Source: Laguncularia racemosa
Lineage: Eukaryota > Streptophyta > Magnoliopsida > Myrtales > Combretaceae
NCBI GenBank assembly: GCA_037954665.1
Contig: JBBMOL010000073.1
Coordinates: 2,666,001-2,730,000, forward strand
Reading direction: 5' to 3'
DNA length: 64,000 nucleotides
The notes beneath the pieces were generated by a model. That model ran no database searches. It was not told where the DNA came from and saw only the letters and a program-made list of their open reading frames with translations. Below, piece after piece: positions 1-12,960 of this stretch. How positions within the stretch are numbered: position 1 is the stretch's first letter; each line of letters begins with the position of its first letter. The translations under genes and the position numbers were made by a program.

Positions 1-522
1 AGTTGCACCCTTCCTTGGTACTGGTGCGAAATCATGTGATGACAATAAACACCTGATCTTTATAATAAAGTTGAATTTTGATCATTGTCGTAATATATCA
101 ATTTACATTTTGATGTCATATTAATAGTAAGAATGTATTCAATTATTAACCTTACCTTGTGCACGTAAGGTTTCCATAGGTCATTTCTTTTAAAATGGAA
201 TTTAACGTGAACATTCCAATGTCTTGATATAGTAACAGGTATTATCCTTTGAACTCTTAGAGCATCATTGCATACATAACCTTAAAATTGTCGGTAAAAA
301 TCCAAGACACCACTAAACGAGCCAAAAATGGTGAAACTTTTTAGGGTTTAGCAACAATTTTAGAGTATGTGAATTTTTTTTTTTTTAAGTTTTTATAGAG
401 AAATGATTTTTTTTTTAAAAAAAAAAAGTTTAGGAGACCTATTGGTAAGAACCAATGATGTTTTGGTATATTCACAATTTTGTCCTACATTATAAAACTA
501 ATAAGAAGTTTAAGTGTAATAT
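1..522. other. AT-rich intergenic DNA left of the copia element
   Basis: No open reading frame, RNA gene or recognisable repeat boundary is visible here. The stretch is AT-rich with an A/T homopolymer run around 366-430. It ends at the TGTTAGG that starts the copia 5' LTR at 523. Confidence 0.6.
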
Positions 523-1951
523 TGTTAGGTTTTCTCTAACTGTTTTTATAATAACAAAATGAGTTAAGTATTTCTAATAAATTTATCAAGTGTATAGGGA
601 TAATTATAACTATAATAAATTAGTTAAAATGATGGAAATCAGAAGTTGAATGAGGAAAAATTGAGTAAGTTTCTTATGGCTTAGAGAATAATTCAAAAGG
701 TATTCTATGTAAGGTAAAACAAGAACTCAAAGAGTAAGTATATTGCTAATACAAGCTAAAAAAATAGAACAAATTTTATATATAATTTAAGTTGGACAAT
801 TATCAAATTCAAAGGCCTAGCTCCACTTATTGGTCATATTTTAGTAATATGTTCAATGCATTCAACTAAAGTAGGACAAATACTCATGGGGATTTAAGTG
901 ATTATTTCAGACCAAGAAGATTTATTAAATTTGTGATAAATCGATTTGACTTTTTAGCAAGGAACAAGTTAATTTTGAAGATATATTTGAAATACACGAA
1001 AGTTGGGTTTTGAAACGATTTACACTAAATATTTTAGAATATATATGGACTAAAGTTTAAATTTGAATGAAAAGATAAGAGAAAAGGGTTGTTAGTTGTT
1101 CCATAAAATCACCAAGAAGTTGAAGGCTATTCATATTAGGTTTAGCTGACTTCATCAACAAGATTTTATGCAGATAACATATATCTTGACAAGGAAATTT
1201 ATCTAGACAATCATCAACAACATATTCAACATGTTTTCAAGACTTAATAGAAGAATTTTGAATAGTAGCAAAAATCAAAATTCAAACGGTTATCTCCAAA
1301 TATCTTGGGATAATTTCAAATGCTCAAAGCAAGATTACAATAACAAATTCTCAAGATAAAGTCAAATCAAGCAAGTAGTCATTGTTCTCAATAAATAAAT
1401 GCAGCTGCAATTCAAAAGTTCAAGACATTATCAATATAATATTTTGCTATTAGAAAGAGCATTAGCAATACTTTGAGATTAATTTAGAAGCTACCCTATC
1501 ATTTATATATTTATTTTTTTACTTGAACTAAATTGTAGAGGATACTATTTCTTTTTTCCTTAACTGTTTTTATATTCTTTGATAGTTTAGACTTGTGATT
1601 AGTGAGAGGATTATGTTATAACCCTATGGATTCATAAATAGCCTAGGGGTAGGCTAGAAAGGCATAGTAGATTGATTGAAGCCAAGGTATTGGAAAACTG
1701 ATTGTAATCTTTCAAATTCATTTTTATTAGTAGAACAACATCGGTGTGGAAAACTAAATCTCTAATATTGGAGTTAACGAGAGGATTCATGCATAAGGTG
1801 AAACCTCTATAACTCGATTACCCAAATCTCTTCTCCTTATCTCTTTAATTTTTGCATTTTAATTGTTCTATTAATTATGTTAGTTTCATGCCACATTAAT
1901 TTAAGTAGTCAAAGGAGTTGTTTTATAAGCAAAATTTTCGAAAAGTGTACA
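523..1951 (+). repeat. copia 5' LTR
   Basis: Starts TGTTAGG and aligns along its length with 27669-29114. The end is set at tgtaca (1951), where the two copies stop matching. The distance from there to the primer site is about 50 bp, longer than usual, so the true end could lie nearer 2000 with the right LTR truncated. By eye there are about 20 differences in the first 130 aligned bases, which makes this the oldest dated element in the window. Confidence 0.75.
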
Positions 1952-2003
1952 AGTAATCAATTCACCTCTCCCCTTTTAATTACTTAACCTGAAATCAACA
2001 TTT

Positions 2004-2020
2004 CCTATCAGAGCATGGCT
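2004..2020 (+). other. copia primer binding site (iMet tRNA type)
   Basis: The sequence cctatcagagcatggct is close to the initiator-methionine tRNA primer site shared by most plant LTR elements, whose core is TATCAGAGC. It sits between the 5' LTR and gag, as expected. Confidence 0.75.
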
Positions 2021-2069
2021 CTAATATCATTCAAGTTTAAGATCTTATGGTGGAAAACAGTGTTATTTC

Positions 2070-3650
2070 TCTCTTAATCGTGCTCCGTACTTTAACAGTA
2101 CTAATTCTGGCTATAAGAAATTTAAGATGGAAACATACATCAAGGTAACAGACTTTGATTCATGGGAGATCATATAATGTGAGATGAAACTAATGTAGAA
2201 GATGGAGATCCAATTCTTATAGAGGCAATGAAGAGAAAGCTTGAAAAGAATCATTAGACTAAAAATTTGTTACTTGATACAATTGCTCATTCCGAATATT
2301 ATCTAATTTCTTCTTGCAATACTACGAAGGAAATCTAGGACACACTTTGTTATACTCATGACAAACTGCAACAATTAAAGACACTAAGATTAAATCTTTA
2401 GTGTAGGAATATGAGTTACTTCAATTTAATCTTGGTGAAAATATTAAGGATGTTGTCAATCATTTTATTGTAATAACAAATATTAAGCATACTTTTGATA
2501 AGAATAGCAATGGAAAGACATAGCATTTAAAGTTAAGAAAATGAATGCCAATTCTAATTCATGAGTGGCCAGTGATGAGGATAAAGACATAAACTTGCTA
2601 GCTAAACTTCTTACATGACTCCTCAAAAGAAGAGGTAAGAAAACATCAGTTAATAAAAGAACTAGCTCTAATTGTGGAAATTTTGATGTAGGAAAAAACT
2701 ACAAAGAGAATGAGGAAAAGAAGGAGTTGGTATGCTACAAGTGCAAGAAACTAGGTCATTTAAAGTATGAGTACCTAGTACTTATGAAGAAACTTGAAAA
2801 ATACAAGAAGAAACACAAGGCATTGCTATTAACTTGGAGTGACCTGGATCACTCACAAATTGATGTAGAGAGTTTTGAGGATGAAGATGAAGAAGCAAAC
2901 ATGTGTTCTATGGTAATGTTTGAGGTACAGTCTGATTCTAAGCTAAAAGAGGATTTATCATATGATGTTTATGTTGAAATTAAAAAGATATTAAATGCAT
3001 CATCTAAGGAAGATGTTAAAATTAGCAAACTTAACTTAGAAAACATAGCCTTGATTAATGAAAAGATGCATTAAGTCAAACAAATGCGCTCTTAATTGAT
3101 GAAATTGATATCTTAAAAAATGATACTAAGGTGTTTTAGATAGGTAATGACAATCTACACAATGCAAAGGATGTTGTAATTGATGAGAATGCTATGTTAA
3201 GAAAAGAAATTGAAGACCTTAAGGTTAGAATAGATAAACTCTCTCAAATGATAGATAGTACAATAAGTAAATCTAATGAAAGTGATAAAAAATTACAAAT
3301 GCTCTTATCTGCTTAGAAGGTTGATAATTCAAATTTTGGTTTAGGATATGATAAGGCTAAAGGTTCTAATGCTGTAAAGAAAACTATCTTTGTTAAATCA
3401 AATGAAACACCAATTAAAGAAAATGTTGAAAATAATAAAAATAAGCATAAAGGTAAAGTTGTTATACAAGATAAAGGGTACATCATAGAACAAAACAATT
3501 AGAAGGTATGTAAGAAAGCTCCTTGATCTTTATCAATCACAAGATAGGTAAGGAACAGGTATAATGCAACTAACACCTATGCTTGTTTCTTTTGCAACAA
3601 CTTTGGAGATATTGAAAAGTACTGCTATATAAAATTAACAAGCTTAGTCC
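2070..3650 (+). pseudogene. copia gag, degraded
   Basis: The conceptual translation just after the primer site shows the Sirevirus gag start pattern (FNSTNSGYKKFKME, then TDFDSWEII), interrupted by stops. An open stretch at 2727-3074 carries the zinc knuckle, readable as CYKCKKLGHLKYEY. The last cysteine of the CX2CX4HX4C motif is replaced by tyrosine, so the knuckle is broken. Downstream sequence is acidic and Lys-rich. Gag would have packaged element RNA. Many stops make this copy non-functional. Confidence 0.7.
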
Positions 3651-3657
3651 ACATCAT

Positions 3658-3839
3658 GTGAATGAATTTAATAACATGAGCTTGAATTTTAGAGGACCCA
3701 AGCTTGTTTGGGTTCTTAAAAGGGTATGATCCTTTTTCTAATGCTTGTGTGAATGAATTTAATAACATGAGCTTAAATTTTAGAGGACCTAAGCTTGTTT
3801 GGGTTCCTACAAGGGTATGATCCTTTTTCTAATGCTTGT
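3658..3839 (+). repeat. 91-bp tandem duplication in the copia gag-protease linker
   Basis: Two near-identical 91-bp units, 3658-3748 and 3749-3839, differ at only a few bases. Each encodes a GPKLVWV motif, part of the linker that precedes protease in Sirevirus polyproteins. The unit length is not a multiple of three, so the duplication itself shifts the frame. Confidence 0.85.
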
Positions 3840-3859
3840 AGGAATGGGGAACGAAGCTT

Positions 3860-6800
3860 AAGGATATATAGTATCTTGATAGCGGGTGTTTACATCATAT
3901 AAATGATAACACTTCGTTGTTCACAAGCTTAGAGTAAAAAAGAAAAAGGATATGTAAAGTTTAAAGATGATAGTAAAGGAAGAATCATCACAACTATAAC
4001 TATTGGTATTCCCCCTTTATTATTGAAACTATATATCTGGTACAAGTTTGAAGCATAATTTATTAAGTATTAGTTAACTTTGTGATAAAAGCTACAAAAT
4101 GGAGTTTAATTAAAATAATGTTACAAGTTGTAATAAAGATGACATAAAACTTTTTGAAGGTTAAAGAGAAAAGGATATTTATTTGATTAAACCTGTTGAA
4201 GTAAATGTTGAAAGTTGCTTTTTATCTATTAATGATAGTATTTTTCTTTGGTATAGAACATTAAGCCATGTTAACTTTTTCACAACTAGAGAATCTGTCA
4301 AAAAATGACTTGATTAATGGCTTACCAAAGTTGAATATTAGAGATGATATTCATTGTACTACATATTTGAAAAATAAAATGACATTTACTTTTCACAAGA
4401 GCAAGAATGTTATCTTAGCCAAAAGGCTATTAGAACAATTACATTTGGACTTATTTGGTTCTATCCAAACTTTAAGTCTAGTTGGTAACAAATATGAACT
4501 TGTAATAGTTGATAATTTTTCAAGATACAGTTAGGTTCTATTTTTATGACATAAAAGTGATACTTTGAAGTTTTTTGAAAGATTTTCAAAACAAGTTCAA
4601 AATAAAAAGGTTATTCTATTATTGTCTAAGAACTAATCATGGAAATGAATTTGAAAATGTCAATTTAATCAAATTTTGTTAGGAAAACGGCATCACACAT
4701 AATTTTTTTGCCCCCTACACCCCACAACAAAATGGAGTGGTTGGGCGTAAAAATAAAACAATGCAAGAAAATGACACTTATCTTACTAAACGAGAGTAGT
4801 GTAGCACAATATTTTTTGGATGAAGCGGTTTCAACAACATATTACATCATAAATCGCGTTTATGAAAGGCCTTTGACTAGAAAAAAAAATCATATGAGCT
4901 TTTTAAAGGAAGAAATTCAATGGTTTCTTACTTTCACATTTTTTGGAGTAAGTGCTTTGTAAAGAAAATAGATATAGCTTTGGAAAATTTTGATGAAAGA
5001 GCTAATGAAGCAATCTTCTTAGAATATTTAAGAAGTAGTAAATCTTATCATGTGTTTAATAAGTCTTCTAAGATAGTTGAAGAGCCCATAAATGCAAAAT
5101 TTGTTGAAGAAAATAGAATAGATAACTCTAATGATAAAGAACCGGTAATATCTAAAAGAAAGGTTGAAGAAGTTCCCTTAAGATTGAGTGCAAAAGTTAA
5201 GGAAAAGAAGATTGTAGAATCTAATATACCAAGCACATTAAGACAAAGGGAGAAAGTAACTCAGAAGGTAGTTTAGAACGTAAATTGAAACCTACATAGG
5301 TATCTATTCATCCCTCTAAATCTACTAATTTACAATCTAATCATCCTATAGAATAGGTAATAGGTGAGATACATTCTGAAAATAGGACTAGAGTTTGTTA
5401 TAAAGATATAGAAAATCATTTTGCATTAATTTCTTAATTTGAACCATCTTCAATAGAAGAAGCTTTAAGTGATAATAATTGGATAAATTTTATGCAAGAA
5501 GAATTAAACCAATTTCAAAGAAACTAAGTGTGGTCATTAGTACCTAGATCTAAAGAAAAATTTGTAAAAGGAACTAAGTGAGTTTTTAAAAACAAATTGG
5601 ATAAAAATGAAAAAACTGTTAGGAATAAAGTTAGATTAGTAGCAAAAGGGTACTATCAAGAAAAAACGTGTAGATTATGATGAAACTTTTGCTCTTGTAG
5701 CAAGATTATAGGCGATTAGATTAATATTAGTTTATGCATGTTTAAAAAACTTTAAATTATCTCAAATGGAAAAGAGTGCTTTGTTAAATGATGATACTAA
5801 GAAAGAGGTTTATGTGGAACAACCAGGAGGATTTGAAGATCCACTTAAAGCAAATTATATTTACAAGCTTAAAAGGTCTTATATGATTTAAACAAGCTCC
5901 TAGGGTATGGTATGAATAACTTAGTGAATTTTTAATTAAAAATAGATTTAAAAGAGGAAAGGTAGATCTTACATTATTTTTAAAACATTATGATAATGAT
6001 ATTCTTGTAGTACATATATATGTAGATGATGTTATTTTTTGTTCTACTAATGAAGAATATTTCAAGATGCTTTCTAAGATGATGCAAGCGTAGTTTAAAA
6101 TGTCATTGATGGGAGAGCTTAATTTCTTTCTCGAACTCGAAATAAAGCAAATAGAGGACGGTATTTTTGCACATTAGGAAAAATACGCCAAATAGATACT
6201 AAGGAAATTTAACTTTGAAAATGTAAAAAGTGCAACAACTCTTATATCAACTTCAACCAGGTTAGATACTGACTTAGAAGGAAAAAAGGTAGATAATAAA
6301 CTTTACAAAAGTTTAATAGGCTCCTTATTATGTTTAACTACTTCTCATCCTAACATATTATTTAGTGTTTATTTATGTGCTCATTTTCAAAGTAATCCCA
6401 TTGAAACACATTTAGCAGCAATTAAAAGAATTTTTTAATATATTACACATATTGTTAAGTTAGGCATATGACATCCAAAGAATCAAAATTTTGATTCAAC
6501 GGGATACTCCCATGCAGAATATGCCAAGTACAAAATTAAGAGGAAGAGTATTTCTAGTAACTGTCAATTTTTAGGAGATAAGTTAGTTTTTTGATCTTCT
6601 AAGAAACAAAACTCGATTGCCTTATTTACTGTTAAAGCTAAATATGTTTATATAGGAAATTGTTGTGCACAAATATTATGAATAAGACAAATACTAATGG
6701 ACTATGGATTAGTATTTAAAAATATACCAATAAAATATGATAACACCAATGTAATTAATTTAACTAAAAACCCAGTGCATCATTCTAGATCAAAGAATAG

Positions 6801-6900
6801 AGAAGTTAGAAGTCATTTTCATTAGGGATCATGGAGAAATAAGTATAAAATATGTATCAACTGAAAATCAATTGGCTAATATCTTCACTAAGCCTTGAAA
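3860..6900 (+). pseudogene. copia pol (protease, integrase, RT, RNase H), degraded
   Basis: Domains can be read in order across shifting frames. Protease: YLDSGC, about 3871. GAG-pre-integrase: WYRTLSHVNF, about 4250. Integrase core: LHLDLFG and VDNFSRYS at 4440-4532, then FAPYTPQQNGVV near 4710. RT: about 5510-6180, with the active-site block YVDDVIFCS near 6020. RNase H: about 6490-6900, ending QLANIFTKP. The integrase-before-RT order is diagnostic of Ty1/copia. Numerous stops and frameshifts are present, and the integrase HHCC finger is damaged around 4350. It once copied and integrated the element and is now dead. Confidence 0.8.
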
Positions 6901-7274
6901 TAAAATAAAATTTGAGTTTATTAGAAATGAAATTGGTATTTGTTATCCATTCTATTGGTTATTTGTGATGATAATTCATGTAATGTATTTTTTTTAAAAC
7001 TATACTAGTCTATTATAAATTAAGGTTAATATGCATAACTTAATCTACACGTGTTTATAGAATATTAAACATAAATAAAATAATAAAATCATATCTCTTG
7101 TTTGTCTCATCCAACTATATCTTTCTCCTCACATTTATCCAATATTTCAATTTAACGTAAATTTCTCTCTCCTCTACTATTCCCTTTCATTCACATTTTC
7201 TTGACAGTCCAAAAGACACCATTATCACCATCTTCTTATTCTGTCTACCTAAACTAACATAGCTCCAAGAAATT

Positions 7275-7644
7275 CTACTATGATTCAAAATCAAAGCTTT
7301 AGGACTAAAACTTCCTCTAAACCTATCAACCTTGTTGATGAACCCACTAATTCTACACGAAAAAAAAAAGAAAAAAGAAAAGAAATGTTAGTAAATCACC
7401 ATAAGAACAAAACCCTTAACCTGAGAACAATGAAGAAGTAAGCCAAACTTTAGGCAAGGAAGAAAATCAGTCTTAGAGTGTCAAAGTTTCTCAAAGAACT
7501 AATTCAAGCTAGAATGAAGAAATAGAATGGTTAAATTTAGATGAAGAAAAGTCAGTATATAAAGATAAGGAGTCATTCTTTAAAACAAAAAAGGTTGAAC
7601 CCTAAAAGAAATGAGTTATTCCTCCTATAAAAGTAAACCTAGGG
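7275..7644 (+). pseudogene. copia post-pol ORF, 5' fragment
   Basis: After pol an ATG at about 7280 opens a Ser/Thr/Lys-rich frame, followed by further charged sequence with stops. It is cut at 7644 by the gypsy insertion and resumes at 25669. Sireviruses often carry an extra ORF here, sometimes called env-like. Its function is not established, and this copy gives no clue beyond low-complexity charged composition. Confidence 0.5.
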
Positions 7645-8377
7645 TGATGCAAAATCCCATGAATTGAGTTATGAGATCCAACAACAAATAATCAATTTCC
7701 TAGGCTACCTAAATCCTAATTTTTGAATAAAAAAAATTACTGATATGTTATCTATGGAGACAAAAACCGGTAATATATATATATATATATAAAAGAAATT
7801 ATTGACCTGTTGCTTATAAGAGACAAGAACCAATAATATAAACCAAGCTTGAACCCACAAGGTCAAAACCCAGGCTGCTTGTTCAAAAAGAATAGATATG
7901 AGAAATAACTCTTCAATTGAAAAATTCGTCCATCCCCCTAACACAAGTTTTCATACCCTATTTATAGAGTTCTAAGGCTAATTAAAGAAAAAAAAGCCAT
8001 CCACATACCCATCAATAACTCACTACCAAAGAAAATTAAATGTGTTCTTAACTATATTAATAACTATTTTGTTAATGTAAGCAATGACCTCAATTATTTT
8101 CTAGAATCCCTAGTTACTGTCTTGGCTGATTTTGGCTTCATTTTCTTAGGCTTGGATGGCATTAATGAATTTAGGTTTAACCCAGCTCAATGTCTCCAAA
8201 GTCCTTCTAGACTTGACCTCATTTTCAAAAATGATCTTCACAAAGCCTTACATAACTTATTTGATCTGTTTTGCTCGTGCCCTTGTGATTGGCCCTTTGG
8301 GTATTTATAGTTCCTCAATTCCACTTCAATTGCATTTGTCCTCTTTAATACCCGAACCTTGAGATGGTCCTCAATCA
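7645..8377 (-). repeat. chromovirus 3' LTR (left copy)
   Basis: A 733-bp LTR beginning tgatgc and ending tcaatca. It pairs with 24933-25668 and includes an (AT)n tract near 7774-7790. Read on the - strand, its first 250 bases continue the pol frame. This copy has a TGA two codons into the LTR and further stops beyond. Confidence 0.88.
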
Positions 8378-8391
8378 TCCTCCCTCTCTTC
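8378..8391 (-). other. chromovirus polypurine tract
   Basis: On the - strand a purine run (GAAGAGAGGGAGGA) directly precedes the 3' LTR. This is the expected plus-strand priming site for reverse transcription. It also encodes the Glu/Arg-rich end of pol before the LTR. Confidence 0.7.
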
Positions 8392-9784
8392 AAAAGGATT
8401 TGTCCTTAAATTTGAACCTGTATCAAAGGGAGTAAGATCAGATACATTAAATGTGGCACTAACATTATACTCACCTGGCAAATCCAAATTATATGCATTG
8501 TCATTGATTTTGGCCATCACTTGAAATGGTCTATCTCCTCTTGGATCTATTTTAGTCCGCCTTCAAGTTGGAAACCTTTCTTTCCTCATATGCACCCATA
8601 CCCAATCTCTAGGTTCAAAAGTTACTTTCTTTCTACCTTTGTTAGCTTGGGTAGCATTCTTCTCATTCCACTTCATGATGTGATGTCTTACTTCTCCATG
8701 AATCTTTTTCACCATCTCAACCTTCTTTTTACCATCTAGACTAGTAATCTCATTCATAAGCAAAGGAATCAAATCCAATGGGGTCAAAGGATTGAAACCA
8801 TATATAATCTCAAAAGGTGAGAAACCGGTAGAAGAATGCACAACTCGATTGTACGCAAACTTAATGAATGGAATGCATTCTTCCCAAGATTTCAAATTCT
8901 TCTTTATCATGGCATGCAAAAGAGTAGTCAATGTCCTATTCATGACTTTAGTTTGTCCATCGGTTTATAGGTGACATGTAGTAGAAAATAACAATTTTGT
9001 TCCCATTTCCCCCCACAAAACAGGCCAGAAATGACTAGGAATCTAACATCTCTATCACTTACGATGCTCCTAGGCACTCCATGAAAACGAACAACCTCTC
9101 TAATGAACAATTCAGCAACATGCATAGCATCATTAGTCTTATGATACGGAATAAAATGTGCCATTTTCGAAAAACAATCCACAATCACAAAAATGGAATC
9201 TCTACCTCTCCTGAACCTAAGTAAACCCAAAAAAAAATCCATCGAAACATCAGTTTAAGGTTCATTGGATATAGATAAAGGCATGTAAAGACCATGTGGT
9301 TTGACTCTAGACTTAGCTTTCTTACATGTGATGCATCTAGAGCGAACTCTTTCCACATCTCTTTTCATATGAGGCCAAAAGAAATGTTCTTTCAGCACAT
9401 CTAATGTCTTAGCAATACCAAAATGACCCATAAGACCTCCACCATGCGACTCAAGCACAAGCAACTCTCGCATTGAACACTTAGGAATGCACAGCTTATT
9501 CTCCCTAAAAAGGAATCCATCGTGCTTATAGAATCTATCAAATGCACCCTTTTCACAAGCATGATACACAATATGAAAATCAGAACCTTGTACGTATAAT
9601 TCCCTTATGTGTTCAAATGAAAGCAATTTAGCTTCAAGAATAGAGATAAGAGCATACCTAGGAGATAGGGCATCTGCTACCACTTTTTCCTTACCTTACT
9701 TGTATTGGATCACATATGGAAACATCTCTATAAACCCAACCCATCTTGCATGTCTTTTGTTCAACTTGCCTTGGGCGTTCAAAT
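8378..9784 (-). pseudogene. chromovirus integrase and C-terminal pol
   Basis: Reading from 9784 down: the end of RNase H (KEKVVADALSPRY), then the integrase zinc finger with H...H (HFGIAKTLDVLKEH) and C..C (CITCKKAK), then the core starting MDFFLGLLRFRRGRDSIF with SIVSDRD. An ORF at 8943-8563 contains RTLTTLLHA, STGFSPFEI and the GDWVW-like region (RDWVWVHMRK). The last part reads PFQVMAKINDNAYNLDLP and NVSATFNVSDLTPF, typical of a chromovirus integrase tail. A frameshift in the core near 9000 and stops at 9255 and 8563 break it. Confidence 0.8.
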
Positions 9785-12700
9785 TGTAGTGACCCACTTA
9801 CTAGGTCTGATTCTTGAACCTGTTCCAAAATTCCTGTAACTATCCTTGGTACCTATAGGTGGGTTGCTATGCCATCTCTGAATTAGAGATAAGGCAAATT
9901 CTGCTAATATTGAACCTGTAACTCCAACCTGTATGAAATTTTATAAACGTCCTGTAAAATGGCGCTAACAGCGCTATCATTTCATATTCACATCATATCT
10001 AAACACATGTACTTAAAATCTCCTGTCACATCATACATCATATATATATACCATTGGGATCTGCATTCCCGGTAAGTAGGCATATCTCATGATTAATCCT
10101 GTAGCCTTAAGTGGCTCAAAAGATTACAAATCCAACCTTATACACACAAATATTTACATTACAATTTGAAGATTAACACCTATAGATCTTATTACAAATA
10201 ACAGAGGTTCCAAAATGAAACTAAGGGCTTCTTTGCCTCTATTGAATCTCTCTAAAAACCCGAGTCTCCAATAACTTGTTCTTCAGTACCAGTAACTGAG
10301 GTTAGCAAAAACACTAACCCCTCAGCTTCTTAAGAAGCAAAGTGAGTATAAAATCAAGCAACCCAGTAAAAAAAAAAAATATTATCAAATACCTCGAAGT
10401 GATTACTCAAGCAAGCAAGTTTTCAACTCATGTTATACTCGCAAGAAACCCAATTCAATTTATTACATTTTAACATAACCATGATCTTACTTAGTGATAT
10501 TTTCCCTGTAATTCCATTTTGCTAAACTCATAACCTTTTCCATTGGAGACCGTTTCAATCACTCCTGTTTACTCACAGGTCATAAATATTTTTCAGTTAA
10601 ACTAGGCAAAGCCTGTCAACTGGTAGATAAACTACCCTCATGTACTTTTCAAAACTTAATGTTTTCTCAACCAATTAAGACATCCTTATATACTCTTTTT
10701 AGTTAGAAACATTCAGCTCGCCTTTCACCTGCCTCGAACAAAAGGGGTGACCAGATCCCTATAGGTCACTGAACCGGGCCGGTCCGTCGACCGTGCCTCA
10801 AACCCATCCGAGTCAACTCAAAGGTCGTACCACAAACTTATTAGGCAGGGAACAGGACTTTTCTTACATTAAGTTTTTTGGGTTAGTAGGTACTTATAGC
10901 CTAAACCCCGTTTTATTATCCATTTAAATATTTCATCATTACCAAGACAACAATAGTATGAACTTAACCAATCGTATAAACTCCATCTAATAAGCTAAAA
11001 ATAACCCAGCATTACATCACACTCATGAAGCATTCAATAATTTAAGTTCATTACATCACATACAATCAGGAATAGTATAATCAAATCCCGCACCCAACTC
11101 TCATTCTAGGATTTTCTAGAATGTTCCCCCCCCCCCCCCCCCCCCTTTTTTTTTTCTCATAATCCAATCATAGCATGACACACAACTAGCCATCAGCAAA
11201 CCAATGTAATTCAACAATCCTCCTGCATTGATCACAGTAAGTGATCGTACAGGGTAATTTCAGCTAACAACAAGTAGTCTACATTATCAACCACTTATAC
11301 CCAAGAGAGGAGTTAAGGGGGTTACTCACCTAAAACAATGTATGCTAATCCAAATAGTCGCACCGGGCAAATTCCTTTGTCCTCCTTGCTCAACAGAAAC
11401 ACCTGAATCAACAGTATACTAATCAATATTACCTCATTCACTCTATTGAACCCTACATTGCTAATTCAGTATTCCAAACCCCTAAATTCCATCCTAACCT
11501 TGTATAATCCACCATTTTTCTACAATTTCTAATTCATATACATACGGGTATACTACGCTCTATTATATATTAATATAATTAAATTTCGATCTGATTTTAT
11601 ATTGTATCATATGGTTCTAAATTATCACGATCTTGCACCGAACACTCCCGTTTTTGTTTTGTAACTAACCCAAGCTTCTTAAAATCATATTATGCTTCAA
11701 TGAACCTCAACTGAACATCAAATTCAACTAATCAAATCAAATTCTCTAATTTTGCTAAGGATTTAATTCGGCCAGAACAGGGTAATTAGCTTGAAAAATT
11801 CACTAAAAATAGAAAACGACTCCAATATGAACAATTATTGATTTGGTGATCTAATAAATCATATAAGGATCTTATATACTAAAAATTACATCAAAAATTA
11901 CATCATTTGACTTATTTAGTTTCCAATTTAATTTACGACCAGAACATAGAATTTCTTAAGGAACACATATTTTTTAATCAAATTTCAGAAAAATAAAATT
12001 ATCAAATTAATATTCATACAAAATTATTCCTGAATACCAAAAATCATAATTTTTCATTAACATTTGATATTTTTAACAAAAATAGGAAGTTTCAGGCGTT
12101 ACCGGGGGCTGCTCCGTTCACCGGCCTCCGGCCACTAAAGCTAGCAACCACTATGTTGGCCGGAATCCTCTCCCACCCAAAACCTTAACCCTATCTTGGC
12201 CTAGCAGCAGATTTACCCTACCCCCTTCGAACGAATAGACAAAATCCTCCCTACTTAATTTGATTTTTTTTCTTCAATTTCTTCAAATTCTTGTTGCATC
12301 CTACTTCAATCTTGTTCTTCTTCCTATCCTGATGATTGCATGTTGGAAATTTCAATTTCAATTTGCCTAGAAAATTCGGATGAAATGGAGAGAGTTTTGG
12401 TTTCTTTTTTATCTAATTTTTAATGATTTGTTTTTTTTTCTCTCTGTATTCTAATGTCTATATATATAATATTACTTAATTTTGCTGACATTGAAAGAGG
12501 GTGTTGATTTGTATTTTTTTTCCTTCCTCTTTTATTTATTTTCTTTTTAGCTATAATATAATATAATATGATATAATATAATATAATATAACATAATATG
12601 TACATTTTTTTTACATATATATATTCCATATATATATATATATGCCCATATAATTCATATTATTATTATTATTTATATTTATATTTATTTTATTTTTAGC

Positions 12701-12809
12701 ATATAACATATATATACATATATATATACATTGATTTTACCTTACACACACACACACACACACATATTATTTTAATTTAAACATTATTACTTAAGTTTAG
12801 GTCCTCACA
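9785..12809 (-). repeat. Tekay 3' LTR (left copy)
   Basis: A 3,025-bp LTR aligning end to end with 18181-21212. By eye about a dozen differences occur in the first 320 bases, nearly all transitions. It carries a run of 20 C followed by 10 T at 11126-11155, against 7 C in the other copy. It also has a (CA)n tract at 12744-12764 and TATAA-type repeats near 12550-12600. In - orientation the U3 end is at 12809. Confidence 0.93.
11126..11155. repeat. poly-C/poly-T homopolymer in the LTR
   Basis: Twenty C residues followed by ten T. The partner LTR has seven C and about eight T at the matching site near 19549. This is replication slippage since insertion, or possibly an assembly artefact. Confidence 0.9.
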
Positions 12810-12822
12810 TTTTTCCCCCCTT
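12810..12822 (-). other. Tekay polypurine tract
   Basis: On the - strand AAGGGGGGAAAAA lies immediately before the LTR start TGTGAGG, the standard second-strand priming site. Confidence 0.8.
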
Positions 12823-12960
12823 AAAATAGTTTCGTCCTCAAAACTACTACGCGGGTACAACTCATTGTATTTTAATATCCTACACTTAAATTACAAAACA
12901 CTTAGAATTTAAGTGAGGCCATACATATTTATATCCTAAGGTGAAACAGAAGTTACCTGT

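Noticed and set aside
8122..8362. + strand ORFs of 62 and 68 codons, repeated near 25272-25653
   Set aside because: They lie within the chromovirus LTRs, opposite the pol extension.
12540..12660. Bidirectional promoter from repeated TATAA motifs
   Set aside because: Simple-repeat expansion present in both LTRs; no specific promoter signal beyond the repeat.
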